From Athripsodes cinereus (Eukaryota > Arthropoda > Insecta > Trichoptera > Leptoceridae), in contig OX388325.1 in the NCBI GenBank assembly GCA_947579605.1, positions 6,691,572-6,755,571 of the forward strand: 64,000 nucleotides of DNA, in the 5' to 3' direction. Positions 54,474 to 63,781 of this stretch are shown here, in pieces. The position numbers and the translations under genes are program-made. Below the pieces are notes generated by a model. It was not told the origin of the DNA. It searched no databases and saw only the letters and a program-made list of their open reading frames with translations. Position 1 is the first letter of the stretch. Every line of letters begins with the position of its first letter.

Positions 54474-55272
54474 AAGTGGTACCTTGACATACGAGTTTTT
54501 TGAGATACGAGCCGTCGAACAAGCGATTTTTTGCTTTGAAATAGACCATTAAAGGATGACGTCACAGAAAAATCATTGAGGGGCATCAGGCATCCCAACA
54601 TAACAGACGATTACGGTGTAATATTAGGTGGAACACCTAAAGAATACCTAATAATAAAAAAAAACTGTCAGTGTCGATTTTGTTACTATTTTGTCGTCTG
54701 ACTTTCTTTTTTTTCTCTTATGGCATAACATCCTACAAGGATGATTTGCGCAATCTGACTGTTTGCCCCACAAGCAAAAGCAAATCCATAGACAAGACCA
54801 CGTTGCCTTTAATGGTCTATACGAGCAAAATTTGAGATACGAGCTATTTAATGACACTTTCCTAACTCATTTCCGGAACAATCTGAAAGGGAGGAAGAAA
54901 CAAACTTCCTTGGACATGATTTTTTTTAAACGGCGGCCTACAGGTGAAAGTGAGAAGAACGTGGTGAAGAAGGCAAAGACTAGTGAAGAGAAAAGCAGTG
55001 ACGAAAATTAAGCGAAAATAACACTTTGTAAATCTAGTTTATTTCTTTACATTCTCTTTTATCATGTTTTGTACAATATTTGTCATTTATAAATACTTTT
55101 TCTCATTCAAAAACACACCTTACAAAAATAAATGGGGTGACATTTTGGGGGCTGGAACGGATTAATGGCAGTTCAATTCATATCAATGGGGAAATTTGCT
55201 TAGAGATACAAATAATTTGAAATACGAGCAAGGTTGCGGAAGGAATTAAACTTGTATGTCGAGGTACCACTG
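54474..55272. mobile_element. Tigger/pogo-like element, copy B (799 bp)
   Basis: AAGTGGTACCTTGACATACG at the left and TTGTATGTCGAGGTACCACT at the right are inverted ends, flanked by TA (54472-54473, 55273-55274). A frame at 54763-55011 contains KGRKKQTSLDMIFFKRRP and ends EEKSSDEN. It looks like the C-terminal tail of a Tigger-type transposase, meaning the element is an internal-deletion derivative. Copy A is at 11229-12062. Confidence 0.82.
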
Positions 55273-55274
55273 TA

Positions 55275-55607
55275 TTAGTACTGGGATACAATATCCCATA
55301 CTACCATAAAGAGATGAATGGGAGTCCGAAAAACAAATAACAAAATTATCATGAACACTTTTATTTGTAAACACTTATACTGAAAATATAAAAATATACG
55401 GTACATCTATAATTTGTACTCTCAGTATCACACAAATATTATTAATATATGATTAAGTATACAAATATTTAATAAGTACTTTATTTATTTATTTACTTAT
55501 ATATAATATAACTTAATTAAACAATCTTATAAATAAATATTCTTATTCATGTATCTTGAAGTTTTAATCGAGTTTTATTGGCTTCTGGACAACATTATTG
55601 CTTAGTA
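55275..55607. other. AT-rich intergenic sequence
   Basis: Nothing is recognised apart from the target duplication of the next element. Confidence 0.4.
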
Positions 55608-55957
55608 CAGTGGTCGGCAAAGTGCGGCTCCGGAGCCGCATGTGGCTCTTTGGCCCCGTAAGTGCGGCTCTCACGGCCTAGCCTAGAGTCAAATTAGTAT
55701 GGAAACGAAAAATTTGAAAACGTGAAATTAGAAAATAAATTTTAAAAAATTCGTTACAATAAAAAAGAATAAATAAATAAATAATAATAAAGAATTTTCA
55801 CCATACCTACATAATTCCTAATTTCCCTAAATTAGCGAAGGTCTAAAATTATAATAAAGGTTTACTAAATTAATAAACAGATTTGGCTCTCAATTTTTTT
55901 TTTGATTGGTGTAATCTACATATTTGGCTCTTTGGCGAATAAGATTGTCGATCACTG
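55608..55957. mobile_element. hAT non-autonomous element (350 bp)
   Basis: CAGTGGTCGGCAAAGTGCGG begins it and TTGTCGATCACTG ends it. An exact 8-bp target duplication GCTTAGTA flanks it (55600-55607, 55958-55965). GGCTCTTTGGC recurs near both ends. It is non-coding. Confidence 0.9.
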
Positions 55958-55965
55958 GCTTAGTA

Positions 55966-56429
55966 CATTTGTGTCGCTGAGTTTCGAAATCCGCTATAAC
56001 ACATTTTTGCGAATATTGAGTTATATTATAAAACGTTGGATTCGTAATTAAAAATTCTATAACCGTAGAAATTTGTTTCTTTCAAAACACTCACCATTTG
56101 TACAAAAAAATAATAAAATGATGAGAAAAGAATCCCGCTATATCCCTTTATGTGTCTTTTGATATCCTCTATAACTCAACCGACCAATAGGAGTTATTTT
56201 TATGTATACAAAATGAACAGTTTATTTTTATTGAATAACGAAAATTATTTCAAAATTAAACTGTTGTAACAATCTTATAATTCACAAACTTGTTTGAATT
56301 CAGGAAAGTAGTATGTTTAATACTTGTATAATAGTTTTTATCGTATTTCGCCGACTCACAAAAATATGTTATAGTGGATTTCGTAACTCTGTGACACATA
56401 ACAAAAATAACATCTACTTATCTAAATAT
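55966..56429. other. AT-rich intergenic sequence
   Basis: No gene recognised. Confidence 0.4.
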
Positions 56430-56565
56430 TTCTATACCACCACACCATCTCCCACAAGTGACATAGACAGCAAAATAACTATGTGCAATAGACAAACAGG
56501 TCGTTCTCTCTGTGTCAATCAGGATGGGTGGCAGTTTATTTCATCGTCAAAATGAAAATCTATGT
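56430..56565 (-). repeat. RTE-tail short repeat, diverged minus copy
   Basis: TATACCACCACACCATCTCC, CACAAGTGACATAGACAGCA and CAGGATGGGTGGCAG. It has an internal deletion. Confidence 0.55.
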
Positions 56566-56587
56566 AAAATATCTGATATTTGATCTA

Positions 56588-57112
56588 CTACTATTACTAC
56601 TATACCATCACGGCATATCCCACAAGTGGGGTAGCCAGCAGATCAGCTGTATGTAAGAAACATACAAACTGTCCTCTTCGTGCCAGTATAAAATCAAGAC
56701 ATTCAGGATGGGTGGCAAACCTCAACGCTGAATTTAAGATGTAAAATGTCTTATTTTTTTCGAACACCTGCCTTTTACAGGACACTCGAAAACTTACGCA
56801 GAAGAGTGGGAGACCAATTCTTTACCGGGTGCTCCACGGGATATTCGCATATTTGATCTCTCATGGAGCACCCGGTAAAGAATTGGTCTCCCACTCTTCT
56901 GCGTAAGTTTTCGAGTGTCCTGTAAAAGGCAGGTGTTCGAAAAAATTAAGACATTGTACATCTTAAATTCAGCGATGAGGTTTGCCACCCATCCTGAATG
57001 TCTTGATTTTGTGTTGGCACGAAGAGGACAGTTTGCATGTTTCTTACATGCAGCTGATCTGCTGGCTGCCCCACTTGTGGGATGTGCCGTGATGGTATAG
57101 TAGTAGTAGTAT
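56588..57112. repeat. Inverted pair of RTE-tail short repeats
   Basis: A minus copy (56588-56836) and a plus copy (56864-57112) face each other around a 27-bp spacer, forming a near-perfect inverted repeat with about 249-bp arms. Both have the hairpin (TCCCACAAGTGGGG / CCCCACTTGTGGGA), CATTCAGGATGGGTGGCAAA or its complement, and GGGTGCTCCA at the centre. Both outer ends carry a trinucleotide (CTA/TAG) tail. These are the best reference copies of the family. Confidence 0.85.
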
Positions 57113-57354
57113 AGTAGATCTCTCATGAATACATGTATTTTAAGGATACTTAAAACTTAAGTATTGCCACATGTTGATTATGACATAAAATAAATGGAAC
57201 TCGACACTAATTCAAATTATTTTCTTTGCTTAAATTTAATTTATTCATATGTCCCAAAACATTTAAAATAATATTTTGTGTCAAATGTTCGAACTAGCAG
57301 TTTTGATTTTAAAAAATAGTATTTTTTTGTAGTCTTTGCCAAAGAACATGTCTC

Positions 57355-57530
57355 TTACTGTTTTCTGTAAGTTTTTGAATGTTATTTAAAAGGCAGGCGT
57401 TCTAAAAATATCACAAATTAAACATTAAACATCTTAAATTTTTGGTACGGAGAAGATAATGTGTACGTTTATTAAATGCTGTTAATCTGCTGACTAGCCC
57501 ACTTGTGGGATATCCCATGTTGGTGTAGAG
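57355..57530 (+). repeat. RTE-tail short repeat, diverged plus copy
   Basis: TTTCTGTAAGTTTTTGAATG, AAAAGGCAGGCGTTCTAAAA and GCCCACTTGTGGGATATCCC. It is an older copy. Confidence 0.6.
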
Positions 57531-57734
57531 AAATAAAGAAAATCATGATGTAATTTTTATTAATCAAAGCAAAACCTTTCAAATGAATAACAATGTTTTA
57601 ATTATAAGTAAAACATAAAACATGATAATAAAAAAGGCAATGTTGGTGAATAAAGATTATAGACAGCTTAAGTACAGATTCAAACCCAAAGACTTTGTAT
57701 TTAACAGACTGTGCACTATAAACTCAAAGTTTAT

Positions 57735-58185
57735 TCTGTTCTCCCAGGCTGCATCTTAAGTGGGGTAGGCAGATAGAATGAAACGCCATATAGATCTGTC
57801 CTCACAAACTTCTTTCGCTTCTACATTCATACAATTACTCATGCACACACGTCGATTTTTCTTACTCAACACCCGGCTGTCCATGAGAATTTTATCCACA
57901 TGATCAAGTCACGTAGTTCTCTATGTCGTTCTCTCCCCTTTCATTTGCTCAACATGTCCAAACCATCGTAATTTATTTACACGCATTCTATCCACAACAC
58001 TCGTCTTGCATCCGCTCATTCTTCTAATATCCTCATTCCTCACTCTATTGCGCAATGTTTTACTAACCTTTATCCAACCATTCCGGAGAATGCATTACCA
58101 ATGTTTCAGGAGAATGTATTACCAACCTTTCAAGAGAATGGTTGGTAAAACATTGTGTGATACAGTGAGGAATGTGGATATTCAT
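57735..58185. pseudogene. RTE-like minus copy with snap-back end
   Basis: 57755-58075 is a minus-strand RTE-like copy (plus-sense TAAGTGGGGTAGGCAGATAG, CTCAACATGTCCAAACCATC, GCATCCGCTCATTCTTCTAA). 58130-58185 then repeats part of it in the opposite sense (AGAATGGTTGGTAAAACATT). Between them lie three tandem 24-27 bp units with GGAGAATGYATTACCAA. Confidence 0.68.
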
Positions 58186-58560
58186 CAAAAAATAAATCAA
58201 AGACATCAAAAAATAAACTATTTCATAGTTAATCAAAAAATAAACTGGAACACGTGAGAGGGGATTTGGTAGAATCAGTTTCTAACATATTGGCAGTATA
58301 TAAAAGTAATAAAAATATTGCTAAAATTATAGTAGATTTATTAATTAATAAAGTTCTATCTGTTAGAAAGGGACAGTTGCACCCTAAGACGTACTATCTC
58401 ACGTGGCACGTTTCTTTAAAGCTAAATGCACGGTCTTGTTATAACATGTACAATGTCTTTGTTTAAATTAGTCTATGATCAGTAAACAAGCATTGGAATA
58501 CGTTTGGATCATAATTAGCAATATTTTGTTGTATATTTCAAAAAGATATTTGTTTGATTG
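58186..58560. other. Presumed 3' flank of the zinc-finger gene
   Basis: A TTTATT (AATAAA on the minus strand) at 58337-58342 is a possible polyadenylation signal about 220 bp past the stop of the minus-strand gene. A 70-codon plus frame (58254-58466) has no recognised domain. Confidence 0.4.
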
Positions 58561-59808
58561 TCAATTCAATGCCTCTTCTATTTCCACCCTGATTTCATGA
58601 ACCTTCATAAAGTGTTGCCGCATGTGTAACTGAGAAATGAATCCTTCTCCGCAATCCAAACATAAAACTGGTTTCTCCCCACTATGCAATCTCTCATGTA
58701 TTTTCATAGTGGGAACACTGATGGTACGGAACGTACACTTGTCACATTTGAAAATATCTTGTTGTAGAACATGCCCTCGCATATGCACATCTAAATAATG
58801 CTTAGAATATTTTACCTTACTGCATATATCACATATAAACTGCTTTCCTTCAAAATTGTGACGTTTAGAATGTGAATTCAATTCAAATTCGGAATCAAAT
58901 ATTTTCAAACAAGTTCCGCATTTAAATTTTTCTTCTTGGTGTGTTGCCAAATGTCTTATGAGACCAGTGCGAAAAATAAAATTTTCTCCACATTTATTAC
59001 AAATATATTTACTGCCTGTATCGTGAATCGATGTATGCTTTTTTAAGTGTTTAGAATTTTTAAATGTTTTCTTACATGGACGGTGTGGACATTTGAAAGT
59101 GTGTTCTTTCAAATGTGATTTCATATGCAGTGTTAATGCAGAAGGATATGGAGCTACAAAATCACAAATAGCACAAATTTTGTTATTACACTTCAAAAAG
59201 TTATTTGGCTCTTCGTCAGATACGACAATGTTTTTCAGCTGTTTTATTATGGTTTTTTCTAATACATTTGTTTCTGATTGTATTTTCGAATCTTCTAAAA
59301 CAACCGAATATACATCATTTTTGAAATTCTCTTTAGAAATTATTTCTTCATTAACAGATGTAAAATCTTTATTGCTATCATAGACAGGTTCGCTGTTGCT
59401 TTGAATTTCACTTCTATTAAAACTATAATTTTCTTTGCACAAATTTGAAATCAAATTTTTCTGTTCTAAATTCAAACTATCTCTATTATTAGGATTCAAC
59501 GTACTATATTGTTCTTTGTGTTCTAATTTTGTATTCAAACTTTCCTCTTCTTCTTTCACTGTATCCAAAAGATATTTATTGGATGAGTCGCATTTATTTT
59601 TAAAATCTTCAGACACTTGTAAACCATCAAGGCATTCTTTACATATGTTGTAAGGTATATTTGTTAAATCTTTAATATGCTCGTCGCATTCTTGAATTAA
59701 TGTAGATATAAAATAAAAATGTTTATATTTGGCGAGAGGTTGTAAGTTTTCAACATTCTTGTTCAAACAAACACGACATATTTTGTCAAAATCGACTATG
59801 TTAAACAT
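58561..59808 (-). CDS. ZAD-type C2H2 zinc-finger protein (probable transcription factor)
   Basis: A single intact 415-codon frame. The N terminus is a ZAD (zf-AD) domain with its four zinc cysteines C11, C14, C56 and C59 (CRVC ... CKEC). Residues about 85-205 form an acidic, Ser/Asn/Glu-rich linker. Seven C2H2 fingers follow at about 212-232, 240-262, 270-290, 297-317, 326-346, 355-375 and 383-404. Finger 2 has an insertion (CPHRPC). The linker HSGEKP before finger 7 is the classic TGEKP type. ZAD proteins dimerise through the ZAD and bind DNA in the nucleus in insects. The start ATG is the first in frame, next to the divergent kinase gene. It appears intronless. The function of this member is not predictable from sequence. 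Confidence 0.92.
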   Translation of the reverse strand: MFNIVDFDKICRVCLNKNVENLQPLAKYKHFYFISTLIQECDEHIKDLTNIPYNICKECLDGLQVSEDFKNKCDSSNKYLLDTVKEEEESLNTKLEHKEQYSTLNPNNRDSLNLEQKNLISNLCKENYSFNRSEIQSNSEPVYDSNKDFTSVNEEIISKENFKNDVYSVVLEDSKIQSETNVLEKTIIKQLKNIVVSDEEPNNFLKCNNKICAICDFVAPYPSALTLHMKSHLKEHTFKCPHRPCKKTFKNSKHLKKHTSIHDTGSKYICNKCGENFIFRTGLIRHLATHQEEKFKCGTCLKIFDSEFELNSHSKRHNFEGKQFICDICSKVKYSKHYLDVHMRGHVLQQDIFKCDKCTFRTISVPTMKIHERLHSGEKPVLCLDCGEGFISQLHMRQHFMKVHEIRVEIEEALN

Positions 59809-60344
59809 TGTAAAAAAGATTATATATAAAAAATATAATAATTCTGATACGAAATAAACCGTGTCAAATAATGAAACAACTAAATTTTTATAATTTATAA
59901 CAATAATTATATCCCAAGAATATCACTCGACGCGAACTTTTGACAGCTGCTGTCAGCAAACATAGACAAAATATAAAAAATGTTTCCGTTACCAAAATTA
60001 ATTAATTTTTAATTTTATTTCTCTCAAAACTTTTTCGTTCTCGCGATTTGATTTTTTCTCTTGAAATATTATTGTAAATATCTATTTGAAACTTATGTTA
60101 TCATTCTTAATATCTTTTCTCACGCGTATGTGAAGTCGAGTAATATAGAAAATCTACATTAATTGGTTAGCTATCTGTGACAGCTATATTTGTAATGAAA
60201 AAAAGAAGAAAAAATGACGTAAATTTGACAGTCAGGTGACGTTTAAAATGTCACATTTGTTATGACATAATCGAATCGTAGTTTTTAGAAAAACCAAAGA
60301 TGTATATTTAAGTAAAATTACATAATTTAAAATAAGAAGCAAAA
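59809..60344. promoter_or_regulatory. Divergent intergenic region, probable shared promoter
   Basis: These 536 bp separate two start codons pointing apart. TGACAGCTGCTGTCA at 59941-59955 is a 7-bp-arm palindrome containing an E-box (CAGCTG). A second near-palindrome, GTGACGTTTAAAATGTCAC, is at 60236-60254. TGACAG/TGTCA half-sites recur at 60178 and 60226. No mobile element is visible here. That the sites are functional is inference. Confidence 0.5.
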
Positions 60345-60767
60345 ATGTTTCGTAAAGTTATATATTACGGTGTGGCGGGCGTGGCTGTTTTAGGTACGGC
60401 GAAAACATTGCACAAAAATGAATATGAAATAGATGCCATAGCCGTCGTGAGAATAACAAGAGCTGCATTGACGGCATTGGATATAGGATATTGCTACAAA
60501 ACACAATTGTATAGTAAAAATTTAGAATATAAAAGCCAGGAGTATAGAGATTTAAGAAGCAAAGTACATAAAATCTGTGCTGAGAAACTTTTAGATCTTT
60601 GTAAGACAAATAAAGGTGTTTATATCAAGGTTGGACAACATATTGGCGCTTTAGATTATCTTCTACCTCAGGAATATGTTGATACTATGAAGATTCTTCA
60701 TAAAGATGCTCCAGAAAATAGTTTAGATCAACTGTATAGAGTAATTAGAGAAGATTTGAAACAAGAG
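60345..60767 (+). CDS. ADCK1-like exon 1
   Basis: It encodes residues 1-141: hydrophobic N terminus, then NKGVYIKVGQHIGALDYLLP, the KxGQ motif specific to UbiB kinases. The ATG at 60345 is the first in frame. The donor is GAG|GTTAGT. Read-through into the intron would end at a stop after ten codons. Confidence 0.88.
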
Positions 60768-62590
60768 GTTAGTTGTATTATTAGGTTAATAAATAAATAA
60801 AATAAATTATTCATTTCCTTTACATGTTAACGAGTTATTTGTTTATTATTTCCAGCCGACTGATCTATTCATAGATTTCGACCCCAAGCCACTTGGCACG
60901 GCTTCCCTGGCTCAGGTACACAAGGCTAAGTTAAAAGATGGAACACCAGTGGCGGTAAAGGTGCAGCATCACTTCGTGAAGGACAATACCAAGGCGGACA
61001 TCAGATCTATGGAGATCCTTGTTAAAATCATGTCGTGGGTATGTTCATTTATCATATATTTTAATGTGGCATATTATGTATGCAAACGAAACATGGACGT
61101 GGTTGAAGAAGAACAAAAGTGTAATAAATGCTGTGGAGATGGGTTCATTGAGAAGAATGGTTGATAAAACATTGCGAGATAGAATGAGGATATTTGGAGA
61201 ATGAGAGTGTTGTGGGTAGAATGCGTGTAAATAAGTTACAATGGTTTGGACATGTTGAGCGAATGCACGATGAAAACATGATGAAGAGGATGTATTTATC
61301 TGAAAGAAGGGGTGTAAGGAAGCGCAGACGTCCAAGAACTATGTGGATCAAGTTCTAAAGGACATGCGCATACTGAGTAAGAGAAATAGGTGGGCATGTA
61401 TTAGAAACTGGATGAATGTAGAGGAAGCGAAGGAAGTGTGTAGGGATAGATCTATATGGCGCTCCATTCTCTCTGCCTATCCCCTGGGACACGGCGTGAG
61501 GGTATAGTATAGTATATTATATGCATGGAACCATCTTGATACCTGGAACAAATTTTCAAACCAGTTACTGATTTCTAACTATTCATAATTTTATATTATT
61601 CTTTATGTTGTGTCTATTTTCAGGCATTCAAAGACTTCAGCATACAATGGTTAGTGAACGAGACAAAGCATAATATATTCCACGAACTGGACTTCATTGA
61701 GGAGGGTAAGAATTCAGAGACTATGGCTGAAATGTTCAAGCAATATCCCTGGCTAAAAGTGCCTAAGGTTTACTGGGATTACAGCACAGATAGAGTTTTG
61801 GTGATGGAATTCGTCGAAGGAGGACAAGTCAACAATTTGGAATTTGTTAAAGTAAGAATATATATTATTTTTTTGATTTTTATCAAAATTTCGTAACATT
61901 CTAAACACATGTTATTGAGCGGTCAAAAAATAAGCAGCCGAAAAAAATTATATAAAATGTTCCAGCTTCATTTAGATGGGAGATCTTGATCCATTTGAGA
62001 CTTTAATTAGGAGGTTCCAGGATGCCGTCTTTCGTGTGTTATCTGGTAGGATAATTGGGTTTTGCACACCTCGTAAAAAGGATGGGTTGTGGGTTCAAAT
62101 CCCACCTAGCAACTACCAAAATTGGTGGCATTTTCTTTTAAACGGACAAGGTAAACCCAGAAGAACGTCAACATCTATAAATGACGACCGCGAAAGCCTA
62201 CAACAACTAATATGTATACAATATTTGATAGTGATAATACTACTGCTGCACTATACGGCATCTCCCACATGTGGACCAACCAGTAGTAACGTAGAAATAA
62301 CATTTTGTTTAAGACATTTTAATCTTTTGAATTTATCAATGATGAAGATTGTGATTGTTATTAAAAATCCCAATATTAATTAAAATTTTAATTATTTATT
62401 CAATGTCTTTTTACAGAGGCACAACATAAATCCGTATGATCTCTGTCGCAAGTTGGGTGATTTATACTCTCATATGATCTTCGTACATGGCTTTGTACAC
62501 AGCGATCCTCATCCTGGTAACATTCTCTTGAAGAAGTCTCCACAAGATAAAGATGTGACAGTGTACCTCCTGGATCACGGTCTGTATGCC
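60345..62590 (+). CDS. ADCK1-type aarF/UbiB-domain atypical kinase, 5' four exons
   Basis: Four exons join in frame with all introns phase 0: 60345-60767, 60856-61038, 61624-61851 and 62417-62590, giving 336 residues. Family signatures are KVGQ (95-98), the Ala-rich loop GTASLAQVH (155-163), VAVK with K176, HELDF (E223), VLVMEF, HSDPHPGN (306-313) and LLDHG (D331). The N terminus has a hydrophobic stretch (VIYYGVAGVAVLG), fitting a mitochondrial targeting or membrane segment. ADCK1 proteins are mitochondrial UbiB-family members linked to mitochondrial structure and coenzyme Q/lipid handling. Known orthologues are about 520-530 residues, so roughly 190 are missing. The rest should lie in or past the N gap. 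Introns 2 and 3 carry retroelement insertions. ADCK2/COQ8 are less likely on motif and N-terminal layout. Confidence 0.9.
60856..61038 (+). CDS. ADCK1-like exon 2
   Basis: Acceptor TTATTTCCAG, donor TGG|GTATGT. Encodes DLFIDFDPKPLGTASLAQVH and VAVKVQHHFVKDNTKADIRS, i.e. the nucleotide-binding loop and the catalytic lysine region. Confidence 0.88.
61073..61505 (+). pseudogene. RTE-like fragment in intron 2 of the ADCK1-like gene
   Basis: YANETWTWLKKNKSVINAVE, MGSLRRMVDKTLRDRM and LSAYP-like sequence are seen across shifting frames. The 3' end GGCGTGAGGGTATAG runs into an (AGTAT)n tail at 61498-61515. It is in the same orientation as the host gene. Confidence 0.72.
61624..61851 (+). CDS. ADCK1-like exon 3
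   Basis: Acceptor TGTCTATTTTCAG, donor AAA|GTAAGA. Encodes AFKDFSIQWLVNETKHNIFH, then ELDFIEEGKNSE and VLVMEFVEGGQVNN (glutamate motif and hinge). Confidence 0.88.
62020..62310 (+). mobile_element. tRNA-like SINE and short repeat in intron 3
   Basis: TATCTGGTAGGATAATTGGG (A-box-like) and GGTTGTGGGTTCAAATCCCA (B box GGTTCAAATCC) mark a tRNA-derived head at about 62030-62115. A piece of the RTE-tail repeat (CGGCATCTCCCACATGTGG) lies at 62255-62300. Confidence 0.6.
62417..62590 (+). CDS. ADCK1-like exon 4
   Basis: Acceptor TTTTTACAG, donor GCC|GTTAGT. Encodes RHNINPYDLCRKLGDLYSHM and GFVHSDPHPGNILLKK, then LLDHGLYA, the catalytic and metal-binding loops. Later exons are not found before the N gap. 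Confidence 0.87.
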
Positions 62591-62629
62591 GTTAGTATCT
62601 TTTGTAAATCTTCATTAAGTGTATGTTTA

Positions 62630-62800
62630 AAAGATGTATCTGGGTTTTTTTCTATAAACCCAAATACAACCTTATACAGCTTTCACAGCAAGCTAAAAGC
62701 TTGTGTTGTGAAAGCGGAGTTTGCCGACATCTGAGATCGAACCGTGCACCTCTTGTGCGTGAGGCCAAGACTCCAGACTACCGACGAACTCTTGTTATAT
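62630..62800 (-). mobile_element. tRNA-derived SINE (family B), minus
   Basis: In minus sense: GTCGGTAGTCTGGAGTCTTG (A-box-like), CACGGTTCGATCTCAGATG (B box), a body, then ATAAGGTTGTATTTGGGTTT and a terminal hairpin ending AACCCAGATACATC. It lies downstream of exon 4 of the ADCK1-like gene. Confidence 0.65.
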
Positions 62801-62904
62801 AAAAAAATTAAATTAATTTATACACAATGTAGAACCTCAACATTATTCGAGTTAATTCTCCCATGATGTCTTATGAAAATAGTACAATCATGGGAGATCA
62901 CTAG

Positions 62905-63053
62905 CAGAGCTGCAGGGACAAAAACCTTCTTACTATCCTCGTGGATGATAGAAGTGCGGCCTTCTGCATGCTGTATTTGAGCCTGTCATCTACTCCCAGT
63001 TTTCTGAGATTGCTTGACAGACTCTTAGGTATTAAACCATTCACAGACAACAC
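62905..63053 (-). pseudogene. Non-LTR C-terminal fragment cut by the assembly gap
   Basis: The minus frame reads VLSVNGLIPKSLSSNLRKLG then YSMQKAALLSSTRIVRRFLS and a stop. It is the very C terminus of the VIDIAVP / SATGV-type family (compare 39725-40045). Upstream coding is in the gap. Confidence 0.6.
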
Positions 63054-63253
63054 NNNNNNNNNNNNNNNNNNNNNNNNNNNNNNNNNNNNNNNNNNNNNNN
63101 NNNNNNNNNNNNNNNNNNNNNNNNNNNNNNNNNNNNNNNNNNNNNNNNNNNNNNNNNNNNNNNNNNNNNNNNNNNNNNNNNNNNNNNNNNNNNNNNNNNN
63201 NNNNNNNNNNNNNNNNNNNNNNNNNNNNNNNNNNNNNNNNNNNNNNNNNNNNN
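63054..63253. other. Assembly gap (200 N)
   Basis: Exactly 200 Ns, a conventional placeholder for a gap of unknown size. Sequence predicted across it is meaningless. It falls where the next ADCK1-like exons may be. Confidence 0.99.
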
Positions 63254-63582
63254 TGTGAAAAAATGTGTTCTCAACAATAACACATTTATCAGATAAAGGT
63301 TCACATTTTTTCACTTTCAGTGATCACTCTGGATGATCCTCCAAAATGAAAAGGTGTGAATACGAGTTTCATCAATAGTGAACACTAGCGATGACGGATG
63401 AAAGCAATTACTACCAGACATAATTTTGATGAAAGGTCACTGCGAAACGACCATAAACAAGTTTTATCCTTTTATTTGTCTTATTCTCTATGAATTTGTA
63501 TTGTAAGTCAGAATCATATACAAAATTATCATGCTGTCGAGAATCATATTAATTTGTCCTAATTTATAATAAGTGTAATTTT
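63254..63582. other. AT-rich sequence after gap
   Basis: No ADCK1-like exon is recognised. No other gene is seen. Confidence 0.4.
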
Positions 63583-63781
63583 TTTCTACAATGCACATCC
63601 GTTACTTGATTATTTAAATTGCGATCGATTTCAGTAAACCTATTTTATTTTATTTTGACTTGTATTGTATCGTATTGTATATTATACCATTGACTTGTAT
63701 TGTATCGCTCGTCAATGGTATAGGTATACCGAAATTGATCGCGATTTAAAAAATCAAGTAACGGATGTGCATTGTAGAATA
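63583..63781. mobile_element. Foldback MITE (199 bp)
   Basis: CTACAATGCACATCCGTTAC at the left pairs with GTAACGGATGTGCATTGTAG at the right. CTTGATT and GCGATCGATTTC pair with AATCAAG and GAAATTGATCGC. The loop contains direct repeats of TTGACTTGTATTGTATCG. It is non-coding. Confidence 0.8.

Noticed and set aside
58254..58466. A 70-codon plus frame next to the zinc-finger gene
   Set aside because: No domain, AT-driven composition, and it overlaps the likely 3' flank of the minus-strand gene.
62901..63314. Frames running through the N gap
   Set aside because: They are artefacts of translating Ns as open. Only the bases before 63054 carry information.
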